Part shown: positions 16,508-23,881 of the stretch, piece after piece
Layout of the letters: every line of letters begins with the position of its first letter
Numbering within the stretch: position 1 is the stretch's first letter
Assembly (NCBI RefSeq): GCF_000685965.1
Contig: NZ_JMLE01000010.1
Location: 62,001 to 126,000 of the forward strand
DNA: 64,000 bases
Reading direction: 5' to 3'
From: Arthrobacter sp. UNC362MFTsu5.1
GTDB taxonomy: Bacteria; Actinomycetota; Actinomycetes; Actinomycetales; Micrococcaceae
Notes under the pieces: generated by a model
Told to the model about the DNA's origin: nothing
Seen by the model: the letters and a program-made list of their open reading frames with translations, nothing else
The model's database searches: none
Program-made: the position numbers and the translations under genes

Positions 16508-16546
16508 AAGGCCCCCGCACGGATATTTTCCGTGCGGGGGCCTTTT
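16508..16546 (+). terminator. Rho-independent terminator after cstB
   Basis: Arms GGCCCCCGCACGGA and TCCGTGCGGGGGCC form a perfect stem around a short AT-rich loop and are followed by TTTT. An A-run before the stem makes it potentially bidirectional. It closes the sulfur operon. Confidence 0.92.
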
Positions 16547-16595
16547 CCGCGGGGACACCATCGCGTCTAGTGGAACCCGCCAGTAGCATGGGCGA

Positions 16596-17192
16596 ATGAG
16601 CCAAGTCACATGCGATCTGACCATCTCCCTTGACGGCTTCCTCGCCGGACCGAACCAAAGCCTGGCGGAACCGCTCGGCGAGGGCGGAGAGGTCCTGCAC
16701 AGGTGGCAGTTCGAAGAGGCCGAGTCCAACGCAGCGGCGCGCGAAGGCATCCTCGCCGCGGGCGCCTTCATCATGGGACGGAACATGTTCGCAGGCCCCG
16801 GGCCCGGGGCCTGGAGTGAGGACTGGCGCGGATGGTGGGGCGAGGAGCCGCCCTATCACGCACCGGTATTCGTACTCACGCATCATCCACGCGAACCCCT
16901 GGAAATGCAGGGCGGCACCACGTTCAACTTCGTGACCGACGGGATCGAATCGGCCCTGGACCAGGCGCGGCTTGCCGCCGGCGGCAAGGACATCGCCATT
17001 GCCGGCGGAGCACAGACCGCCCGCCAGTACCTTTCAGCGGGACTGATCGACGAGCTGCGGCTCCACATCGCGCCGATCATCCTGGGAGCAGGCGAGCGGC
17101 TGCTGGACGGCGTCGGGAACCTCAAGCTGGAGCCGACCGAAGTGGGCGGGACCAGCCTCGTCACCCACGTGCGTTACCGGGTAAGCCACTGA
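16596..17192 (+). CDS. Dihydrofolate reductase-like (RibD C-terminal) protein
   Basis: 198 residues of the RibD_C/YwjB group. TISLDGFLAGPNQ lies at the N terminus, followed by FIMGRNMF and GGAQTARQYLSAGLIDELRLHIAPIILGAGERLLDG. These proteins bind NADPH and act as small reductases, mostly of unknown substrate. The ATG is preceded by a spaced purine-rich stretch. It stands alone between the terminator and an acetyltransferase gene. Confidence 0.88.
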   Translation: MSQVTCDLTISLDGFLAGPNQSLAEPLGEGGEVLHRWQFEEAESNAAAREGILAAGAFIMGRNMFAGPGPGAWSEDWRGWWGEEPPYHAPVFVLTHHPREPLEMQGGTTFNFVTDGIESALDQARLAAGGKDIAIAGGAQTARQYLSAGLIDELRLHIAPIILGAGERLLDGVGNLKLEPTEVGGTSLVTHVRYRVSH

Positions 17193-17260
17193 AGCGCTGG
17201 CCCGTAATCTCCGGACGCCAGTTAGCGGATGTTGCAATGCCCTTCGAATACGGTCTTGTG

Positions 17261-17779
17261 ATGCCTCTCCTTATCGCTCCGGACGTCAGTTACCAATCCT
17301 CCTGGCTGGAAGGATCCGCAGACTTCGGCGGCGCCCGCCGGGACGGCGGCGGCGCGGAGGGCTGGCCCCTGGAAGAACTCAGGGAGGCCGGGGTGTTCCG
17401 CCGCTTTGTCGACGCGCTCGTCAAGGATGCATTGCCGGAGACTCCGCGGAAGACCGGGCACGTGCCCTGCACATACTTGTGGATCGTAGAGGGCGGCACA
17501 TTCCTTGGCTCGCTCGCCATCAGGCACGAACTGAACGATTTCCTCCTCAACGAGGGCGGGCACATCGGCTACAGCGTACGGCCCTCCGCCAGGCGTCGCG
17601 GCCACGCAGCCAGTGCGCTGGCCGACGCCCTGCCGATCGCCCGGGAATTGGGAATCCCCCGGGTTCTCCTCACCTGCGATGTCAGTAACGCAGGTTCCCG
17701 GGCGACCATCGAAAAGAACGGCGGCGCCTACGAAGACACGCGTAACGGTAAGCGTCGCTACTGGATCGACACCGCCTAA
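17261..17779 (+). CDS. GNAT-family N-acetyltransferase
   Basis: 172 residues from MPLLIAPDVSYQSSW, the usual beginning of this subfamily; an ATG at 17237 would add eight residues. Core elements are TYLWIVEGGTFLGSLAIRHELN and HIGYSVRPSARRRGHAASAL, which is the acetyl-CoA pyrophosphate loop, then LLTCDVSNAGSRATIEKNGG. Substrate unknown. Confidence 0.85.
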   Translation: MPLLIAPDVSYQSSWLEGSADFGGARRDGGGAEGWPLEELREAGVFRRFVDALVKDALPETPRKTGHVPCTYLWIVEGGTFLGSLAIRHELNDFLLNEGGHIGYSVRPSARRRGHAASALADALPIARELGIPRVLLTCDVSNAGSRATIEKNGGAYEDTRNGKRRYWIDTA

Positions 17780-17922
17780 CCGGACGCACCTGGAGTGAAC
17801 TGGAGGGGCCTGTGATCCAAGCAGGCTTCAGCTTCAACGTGTGGAACCACGTCGGAGGAACGGCACTTGGCGCAGAGTGCGGAAATATCCAATGTCAGGG
17901 CCAGGGTCTACACTGAATCTAT

Positions 17923-17936
17923 CGAACATATATTCG
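17923..17936. promoter_or_regulatory. LexA/SOS box
   Basis: CGAACATATATTCG matches the Gram-positive/mycobacterial SOS consensus CGAAC-N4-GTTCG except for one position in the right half. It lies 15 bases upstream of the umuD GTG start, so LexA would cover the promoter or the ribosome site. Confidence 0.85.
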
Positions 17937-17950
17937 AATAAAGGTGTGTT

Positions 17951-18382
17951 GTGGGCATAGTTATCGGTCCCCGTGTGATAGATGCGGGCACGTCCCTGCT
18001 GTCAGTGCTGATCTCTCCAGTGCCGGTCGCAGCGGGCTATCCCTCGCCGGCGCAGGACTACTTTGACGGCAGGATCGACCTCAATGAACACCTCATCAAG
18101 GACATCACCAGCACCTATATCGTTCGGGTGTCCGGGGATTCGATGGAAGGGGCCGGGATCAGCGACGGCGACGAACTGATCGTCAACCGCGCCCTCCGCC
18201 CCAAGGACGGTTCAGTGGTCATCGCCGTCCTGGACGGCGAGCTGACCATCAAACGGCTCAGGATCACAGCCTCCGGAGTGCTGCTTCAGGCGGACAACCC
18301 CCGCTATCCGGACCTCCGCGTTCCAGCGCTGTCTGACCTGGTCATCTGGGGCGTGGCCACGCGGTGCCTGCACCATGTCTAG
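17951..18382 (+). CDS. umuD: UmuD-like S24 self-cleaving protein
   Basis: 143 residues from a GTG start. It is a LexA/UmuD S24 peptidase without a DNA-binding domain. The nucleophile is Ser64 in SGDSMEGAG and the base is Lys101 in LTIKRLR. A cleavage site is visible as Ala28-Gly29 (VAAGY). Cleavage activates the error-prone polymerase encoded next. The gene overlaps umuC by eight bases and lies directly behind an SOS box, so it should be induced by DNA damage. Confidence 0.92.
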   Translation: MGIVIGPRVIDAGTSLLSVLISPVPVAAGYPSPAQDYFDGRIDLNEHLIKDITSTYIVRVSGDSMEGAGISDGDELIVNRALRPKDGSVVIAVLDGELTIKRLRITASGVLLQADNPRYPDLRVPALSDLVIWGVATRCLHHV

Positions 18383-19682
18383 TGCGCGGGACATTCCGGC
18401 AACGGACGCGATCAGGCAGATCGCCTTGGTGGACGTCAACTGCTTCTACGCATCGGCGGAACGGGCATTCGACCCGTCGTTGGAAGGCCGCCCGCTGGTT
18501 GTCCTGTCCAACAACGACGGCTGCGCGGTCACCCGGTCCCCGGAAGCCAAGGCACTTGGAATCAGCGTGGGGGAACCATGGTTCAAGATCGCTCCGCGTG
18601 CCAAGGAATGGGGGCTGGTGGCAAAATCCAGTAATTATGAGCTCTACGGGGACATCAGCGCCCGGGTCATGGAGCTTCTGGGCCGCTATTCGGCCTGGCT
18701 TGAGGTCTACAGCATCGATGAAGCCTTCCTGGGCGTCAAAGGCACTCCGGACGAACTCCTGCGGCTCGGCCAGACCATCAAGGCCGTTGTCCGGCGCAAC
18801 GTGGGGGTCCCGGTCTGCGTGGGGATTGCCGGCACCAAAACCATCGCTAAGCTGGCCAACAAATGGGCCAAGAACAACCCCGGCCTCAGCGGCGTATGCC
18901 ATTGGGACGCCATGCCGGCACCTGCCCGCGAAGCGCTGATGGCCCGGCTGTCCGTCATTGAGCTCTGGGGCGTGGCCGGCCGGCTCACCAAACGCCTGAA
19001 CGGCATGGGCATCCATTCCATCCTGGACCTCGCCCGCGCCGATCCCGTAAAGATCCGGGACCGCTTCTCAGTGGTGCTGATGCGCACTGTCCTGGAACTG
19101 CAGGGCACCGCGTGCATCCCCTTGGAGGAAGAGCGGATCGGACGTGACCAGCTCATCTTCAGCCGGTCGTTCTCCACGCCCCTCACCACCGCGGCGGACC
19201 TTCGGCAGGTCATGAGCGTCTATGCCCAGCAGGCCAGCGCCCGCCTGGCCAAGCACGGCCTGCAGGCCAAGGTCCTCACGGCCTTCGCCGGCACGTCGCA
19301 CTACAACCCCCAGGACACGTCCTACCCCACCGTCTGCGTTACGCTGCCCATGCCCACCGCGGATCCCGTGCTGCTGACCCGTGCCTCGCACACCCTGCTG
19401 CCCCGGATCCAGGAAGGCACCAAGTACGTCCGTGCGGGCATCATGGTCACCGACCTGAGGCCCACGGGTCGGCAGGCGCCGCTGCCGGCATTTGCGAACC
19501 CCCACGAGGAGCGCGGCATCGGAACGCTGCTGGAAGAGGTCAGCCGCCGGTACGGCAGGGGTTCCGTGGGGCTGGGCCACGCCGGCATCCGCGGAGGTCC
19601 GGACTGGTCCATGCAGCGCACCATGCTCTCACCCAGATACACGACTCACTGGGACGAACTTCCCGTCGTCAAAGCAGCCTGA
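18375..19682 (+). CDS. umuC: Y-family translesion DNA polymerase UmuC
   Basis: 435 residues. Y-family signatures are [18 protein letters not shown] (catalytic Asp), [19 protein letters not shown], the second catalytic motif YSIDEAFLG, and the helix-hairpin-helix [23 protein letters not shown]. The C-terminal DUF4113-like segment ([20 protein letters not shown]) is that of UmuC rather than DinB. It is translationally coupled to umuD and forms a pol V-type mutasome. Confidence 0.94.
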   Translation: MSSARDIPATDAIRQIALVDVNCFYASAERAFDPSLEGRPLVVLSNNDGCAVTRSPEAKALGISVGEPWFKIAPRAKEWGLVAKSSNYELYGDISARVMELLGRYSAWLEVYSIDEAFLGVKGTPDELLRLGQTIKAVVRRNVGVPVCVGIAGTKTIAKLANKWAKNNPGLSGVCHWDAMPAPAREALMARLSVIELWGVAGRLTKRLNGMGIHSILDLARADPVKIRDRFSVVLMRTVLELQGTACIPLEEERIGRDQLIFSRSFSTPLTTAADLRQVMSVYAQQASARLAKHGLQAKVLTAFAGTSHYNPQDTSYPTVCVTLPMPTADPVLLTRASHTLLPRIQEGTKYVRAGIMVTDLRPTGRQAPLPAFANPHEERGIGTLLEEVSRRYGRGSVGLGHAGIRGGPDWSMQRTMLSPRYTTHWDELPVVKAA

Positions 19683-19705
19683 GTACCCGCTGTTACACTC
19701 TGCTC

Positions 19706-20464
19706 ATGATCGGGCTTCCCTTCGCGGGAGATGGGCTTGTGCACGGCGTCCTGACAGGGCTGGGAATTGTCGCAGCCCTGTTGTTTTACGCCTATGAGAA
19801 GCGCCGCCGCGGACTTACCGATCCGCGCCTCTGGCCCATCGCGGGCTTCGCCGTCGCCTTCGGAGCCATCGGCTCCCGCGTCCTCACGTGGGATGTTTCC
19901 ACGCAGGTTTCCCTGGCGGACTGGTGGGGCAACGGCGACCGCAGCATCCTGGCAGGCCTGGTGGGTGCATGGTTTGGCGTCCATCTGGGCAAACGGCTCA
20001 CAGGCTACCGCGAGTCCACCGGTGACCTGCTCGCACCCGCCGTCGCACTGGCGATGGTCCTCGGACGGGTCGGCTGCCTCCTCACGGAGCTGCCGGGTAC
20101 TCCGACCGGGGGCGCCTGGGGAATCGCACTCACCCCGGCGCAGGCTGCGCTGCTCGGCGGACCCTCCGGGGCCGGGCTCCATCCGTCCTTTGCCTACGAA
20201 ATCGTCTTCCATGCTGTCGCGTTCGCCGTCATGTGGCGCTTTCGCGATCGCCTCGCACACCGCGGTGACCTCTTCATCTGTTACGTGACCGCTTACGCGC
20301 TCTTCAGGTTCGGCGTGGAGTTTGTCCGCGGCAACGAGGTGCTCTGGCTGGGAATGAGCCGCCCGCAATGGTTCCTGCTGGCGGTCCTGCCCCTGTTGAT
20401 CTGGCGCATGCGGCGGGTGTTCGGGAAACCGGTCCGTCCTGAGTTGAAAGGAAGAGTGGCATGA
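19706..20464 (+). CDS. Lgt-superfamily membrane protein (divergent)
   Basis: 252 residues, about seven hydrophobic segments. It shows the layout of prolipoprotein diacylglyceryl transferase: GRVGCLLTELPG in place of GRxGNFxNxExxG, LHPSFAYEIVFH in place of HPTQLYE, and YALFRFGVEFVRG, as in true Lgt. The key Asn of the signature is replaced by Cys and the Glu is shifted by one residue, so ordinary Lgt activity is doubtful. Lgt uses phosphatidylglycerol, so a phospholipid substrate is plausible. It is the first gene of a four-gene operon with a Tes-like radical SAM enzyme; its stop overlaps the next start (ATGA). Confidence 0.8.
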   Translation: MIGLPFAGDGLVHGVLTGLGIVAALLFYAYEKRRRGLTDPRLWPIAGFAVAFGAIGSRVLTWDVSTQVSLADWWGNGDRSILAGLVGAWFGVHLGKRLTGYRESTGDLLAPAVALAMVLGRVGCLLTELPGTPTGGAWGIALTPAQAALLGGPSGAGLHPSFAYEIVFHAVAFAVMWRFRDRLAHRGDLFICYVTAYALFRFGVEFVRGNEVLWLGMSRPQWFLLAVLPLLIWRMRRVFGKPVRPELKGRVA

Positions 20465-20844
20465 GCGAGGACAACCCTGACGTTCCCCCGAACCCGCCCC
20501 CGCACCAATCTCCGCCTCCGCCTCCGCCGCCTAAGCATGGGACGCCCCAGGAGCCGGCGGGAGGATCCATGGCGCTCGGCGTCGTCCTTGGCGCCTTGGT
20601 GCTCTATGTGGTCTATGTCGGATCCCTCATGGCCGTCGGACCCTACGCTTTGGGCTCTTTCGGCCTCGGAGGCCTGGGCGCGTTCATTCCGATCGTCCTC
20701 TATTTGCTGGTCGCTATCCTGCTGGCCATCCGGCGCCGCACGTCGCGTTTCGGCGCGGGGCTTCTGATTGGCCTCGGAATTTTTGTCCTGTTGGGCGGCG
20801 GGCTCTGCGTCGGCGCCCTAACCCAGATGGGAGGCCTGAGATGA
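20461..20844 (+). CDS. Proline-rich N-terminus small membrane protein
   Basis: 127 residues. The first 35 are disordered and proline-rich (NPPPHQSPPPPPPPK). Three hydrophobic segments follow at about 38-60, 66-89 and 98-120. No known family was recognised. Four-base overlaps on both sides couple it to the Lgt-like gene and the radical SAM gene, so it is probably a structural partner of one of these at the membrane. Confidence 0.8.
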   Translation: MSEDNPDVPPNPPPHQSPPPPPPPKHGTPQEPAGGSMALGVVLGALVLYVVYVGSLMAVGPYALGSFGLGGLGAFIPIVLYLLVAILLAIRRRTSRFGAGLLIGLGIFVLLGGGLCVGALTQMGGLR

Positions 20845-22445
20845 ATCCGTCACCTTTTGCTTCGGGACGGGCGCTGCCCGGCCCCGGCCAGCCGCTGCGC
20901 GGTGACCGCATCCACCGGTATGTCACGGCGTTCTGCCCCCGCTGCCACGAGACCAACCCGCCGCTCGCCCAGGTGCGGCGCCTGTCCGGGGTGCTGCTTG
21001 TCCGTGACGACCGCGTGTGGCTCGAACGCGGCTGCCCCGACCACGGCCTGGTGCGCACCCTGTACGACGAATCCCCCGAAATCCTCAGGTATCTGGAGAA
21101 GTGGCAGGCACCCACCAAACAGCACATCCCCGACCAGGCGGACAACTACCGGCCGGTACCGGAGGCGTACGCCTATGGCCTTCCGGCCATGCAGACACAG
21201 CACACCTGCATCCTGCTGCAGGACATCATCGAGCACTGCAATCTGCGCTGCCCCACCTGCTTCACCTCCTCCGGCCCGCAGTTGCAGGGGGTGGCTCCCC
21301 TCACCGAGGTACTCGCGAACGTCGACGCACGCCTTGCCCGGGAGAACGGCCGCCTTGACGTGCTGATGCTCTCGGGCGGCGAGCCCACGCTCTACCCCCA
21401 TCTCGCCGAGCTGTTGGAGGAACTCGTCGCGCGGCCGATCGTCCGGATCATGGTGAACAGCAACGGCATGTTGATCGCGACCGACGACGAGCTGCTCGCC
21501 TTGCTGACCAAGCATCGCGACCGGGTGGAGGTGTACCTCCAGTACGACGGCCCCTCCAAGGAGGCGTCGATCCACCACCGCGGCGGTGATCTGACCCGCT
21601 ACAAGGATGCGGCAATCTCGCGCCTGTCCGAGGCGGGCATCTTCACCACCCTGACCATGACGGCAACCCTCGGCGTCAACGACGGCGAGGTGGGTGACGT
21701 CGTCATGCGCGCCCTGGAAACCCCGTTCGTGGGTGGAGTCGCCCTGCAGCCCGTGTTCGGTTCCGGACGCGGCCACGGCATCGACCCCCTGGACCGGCTC
21801 ACCCACACGGGCGTCCTTGCCCGGCTGGCCGGGCAAACCAACGGCGTGGTCTCGTGGCATGACCTGACGGCCCTTCCGTGCTCGCATCCGCACTGCGCGT
21901 CCGTGGGCTACATGCTGAAGGACGACTCCGGGGTCTGGCGCTCCCTGACCGCCCTCATCGGGCACGACCAGCTGCTCGCCTGGCTGGAGCTCAACCCGGA
22001 CAGCATCGCCAACCGCATTGCCGACAGCGCGATCCCGCTTGAACTGCGCAACCTCATGAAATCATCTCTGCTCGACCTGCTGAGCGAACAGTCGTCGCTG
22101 TCCCACCCGCGGACAGCGGACCTCTGGAAGAATATCTGCACGCAGTGCGACCTCGGCATCGGCACGCTCACCACCTTGGCGGCCGGCAAGCTCCCGGGCC
22201 AGCAGCAGCGGCTGCGCCGGCTCCTCGCCGAACGCGTCACCCGCATCATGGTGAAGCCGTTCATGGATATTTCCACCATGATCGAGGAACGGCTCACGCA
22301 GTGCTGTGTCCACGTGGGAACCAAGAGCGACGCCGGTGGTCACCAGTGCGCCCCCTTCTGCGCAGTGCAGGCGTGGCCGGCCCTGTCCAGGCAGCGGATG
22401 AGCACTGCCACGGGTCAGCAGCTGCTCCCGGTGCGCCAGCTCTAG
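20841..22445 (+). CDS. Radical SAM enzyme, Tes/MJ0619-like
   Basis: 534 residues. The N-terminal zinc-ribbon-like part, FCPRC (32-35) ... ERGCPDHG (62-69), is followed by the radical SAM cluster motif CNLRCPTC (133-140), the SAM-binding SGGEPTLYP (about 175), and Cys-rich C-terminal elements CTQC, TQCCVHVG and CAPFCAVQ. The pattern CPxC ... CPxHG ... CNxxCPxC ... CCVH ... PFC is that of the MJ0619 family, whose archaeal member Tes joins lipid chains tail to tail to make tetraethers. The gene lies between membrane-protein genes and an Lgt-like gene, which supports a lipid-directed role. Activity on lipids here is inference. Confidence 0.85.
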   Translation: MNPSPFASGRALPGPGQPLRGDRIHRYVTAFCPRCHETNPPLAQVRRLSGVLLVRDDRVWLERGCPDHGLVRTLYDESPEILRYLEKWQAPTKQHIPDQADNYRPVPEAYAYGLPAMQTQHTCILLQDIIEHCNLRCPTCFTSSGPQLQGVAPLTEVLANVDARLARENGRLDVLMLSGGEPTLYPHLAELLEELVARPIVRIMVNSNGMLIATDDELLALLTKHRDRVEVYLQYDGPSKEASIHHRGGDLTRYKDAAISRLSEAGIFTTLTMTATLGVNDGEVGDVVMRALETPFVGGVALQPVFGSGRGHGIDPLDRLTHTGVLARLAGQTNGVVSWHDLTALPCSHPHCASVGYMLKDDSGVWRSLTALIGHDQLLAWLELNPDSIANRIADSAIPLELRNLMKSSLLDLLSEQSSLSHPRTADLWKNICTQCDLGIGTLTTLAAGKLPGQQQRLRRLLAERVTRIMVKPFMDISTMIEERLTQCCVHVGTKSDAGGHQCAPFCAVQAWPALSRQRMSTATGQQLLPVRQL

Positions 22446-22466
22446 GACGAATTAGGGAGGATGACG

Positions 22467-22808
22467 ATGAGTTCCGATTCGGACGCCCGGCGCATCGCAG
22501 CCGGGCCGCTGCCATCGCAACTGGTGCCGCACCGGGACGGCGCCCCGCCGGATGCCGCCCCGTTCGATCCGCTCCGCCTCTGCATCTTCGCCACGATCGC
22601 GTTGCTGGGCTGGCTGACCGGCCCCGTGGCCCTGGCCGTGTTCGCGGCCATCGGGTTCGCGGGCTACTGGAAAGCACGCCGGAGGGGCCTGAAGAAGTCG
22701 AACTGCTACCTCCGCGACACCAGGCTTGTGCTCGGCTATCTGGGCCTTCTCCTGGCCGCCGGGCTGTGGGGGATCTATGCGCTGGCGGCACAGCTGTTTG
22801 GCATCTGA
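22467..22808 (+). CDS. Small membrane protein of the radical SAM operon
   Basis: 113 residues. The start at the second ATG (MSSDSDARR) is preferred because AGGGAGG ends six bases before it, whereas it touches the first ATG at 22461. Hydrophobic segments lie at about 36-68 and 86-110, separated by a basic loop (KARRRGLKKSNCYLRDTR). No family was recognised. It starts 21 bases after the radical SAM stop, so it belongs to the same transcript. Confidence 0.75.
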   Translation: MSSDSDARRIAAGPLPSQLVPHRDGAPPDAAPFDPLRLCIFATIALLGWLTGPVALAVFAAIGFAGYWKARRRGLKKSNCYLRDTRLVLGYLGLLLAAGLWGIYALAAQLFGI

Positions 22809-22821
22809 ACAGGCGTCCGGC

Positions 22822-23172
22822 CTAGGCAGCCAGCGGTGACCCGAACATTTCGGCAGCGCGCCGCAGGAGGTGCTCCGGAACGTCCGCTTCGCCGCCGCGC
22901 TCCGTCCGCCCCAGGAACACGGCCGTGCCACGGGCGGCATCGGACAGGTCGAGCCCCGCCTCGCGGATGAGTTCGGCCGCCCGGATGTTCGGCGGCAGGT
23001 TCATCAGGTGGCCTTCAGCGTTGAGGTAGACGTGCCAGTCGCCGCGGCTGACGGATTCAAGGTGTCCCCCCACCAGCTGCTGAAGGGTGTCGGTCGTCGC
23101 ATCAATGGTCACGGTTCTCAGTGCGTCACCCAACCGGACCGGAATGACCAGTGCAGTACATGTAGTGCTCAT
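22822..23172 (-). CDS. DUF3846 protein
   Basis: 116 residues starting MSTTCTALVIPVRLG, with GAGGAAAG upstream. It has the DUF3846 pattern TLQQLVGGHLESVSRGDWHVYLNAEGHLMNLPPNIRAAELI and GTAVFLGRTE. This family is common on actinobacterial chromosomes, plasmids and phages and has no established function. It converges on the radical SAM operon with 13 bases between stops. Confidence 0.82.
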   Translation of the reverse strand: MSTTCTALVIPVRLGDALRTVTIDATTDTLQQLVGGHLESVSRGDWHVYLNAEGHLMNLPPNIRAAELIREAGLDLSDAARGTAVFLGRTERGGEADVPEHLLRRAAEMFGSPLAA

Positions 23173-23332
23173 TTTTCTTTCCTCATACTGATAACTGAGA
23201 TGCCGCTCAATCTGTTCCCACCCGCGGCTGGATCCCGACAAATATGACAGGATCCGAAACGATAATGACTTGCCCGTAATGCGGACAGCCTGTGACTAGC
23301 CAAGAGGGGCCACCATCCCCCATGCTTGCTCC

Positions 23333-23881
23333 ATGTCCTCAATGTCGAGCCCGTACCGGATCATCGCGGTCTGCACCGGAAATATCTGCAGGTCCCCGAT
23401 GGCCGAGCTGATGCTGGCCGAGGCCTTTGCAGCAGCGGGGCTCGCCGGTGCCGTCGTCGTGGATTCCGCCGGAACCACGGCCTATGAGGCCGGCCGCCCC
23501 ATCGATCCCCGGGCCGCCCGCAAACTGGCAGCCCATCAACTCGCCTCGGACCGCCACATTGCGCGGGAGTGGCGCCCCGAGTGGTTCCGCGACCGCCAGC
23601 TGATCCTCGCCCTTGACGTGGACCACTACGGCTGGCTGCGCGCGACGGCACCCGACGGGGAGGCGCTGGCCCGGATCCGGATGCTGCGCAGCTTCGATCC
23701 GGCAGTGGCCGGCCGCGACCTCCTGGACCAGGGCATCGAAGACCCCTGGTACGGCGGCCATGCCGACTTTGACGTCACGTGGGACCTCATCAAGGCCGCC
23801 GTCCCCGGAATCGTGGGCCATGCCCGGCAGGAACTCCAGCAACAGAACTGGTCCGGGCAGCAGGTACGCTCTATTTCATGA
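23333..23881 (+). CDS. Low-molecular-weight protein-tyrosine phosphatase
   Basis: 182 residues with the P-loop VCTGNICRS (Cys14, Arg20) near the N terminus and the general-acid region DPWYGG near the C terminus, both needed for phosphatase activity. An ATG three codons later is an alternative start. The stop TGA overlaps the ATG of the kinase-PabB fusion, so the two are coupled in translation, an unexpected pairing. Confidence 0.9.
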   Translation: MSSMSSPYRIIAVCTGNICRSPMAELMLAEAFAAAGLAGAVVVDSAGTTAYEAGRPIDPRAARKLAAHQLASDRHIAREWRPEWFRDRQLILALDVDHYGWLRATAPDGEALARIRMLRSFDPAVAGRDLLDQGIEDPWYGGHADFDVTWDLIKAAVPGIVGHARQELQQQNWSGQQVRSIS

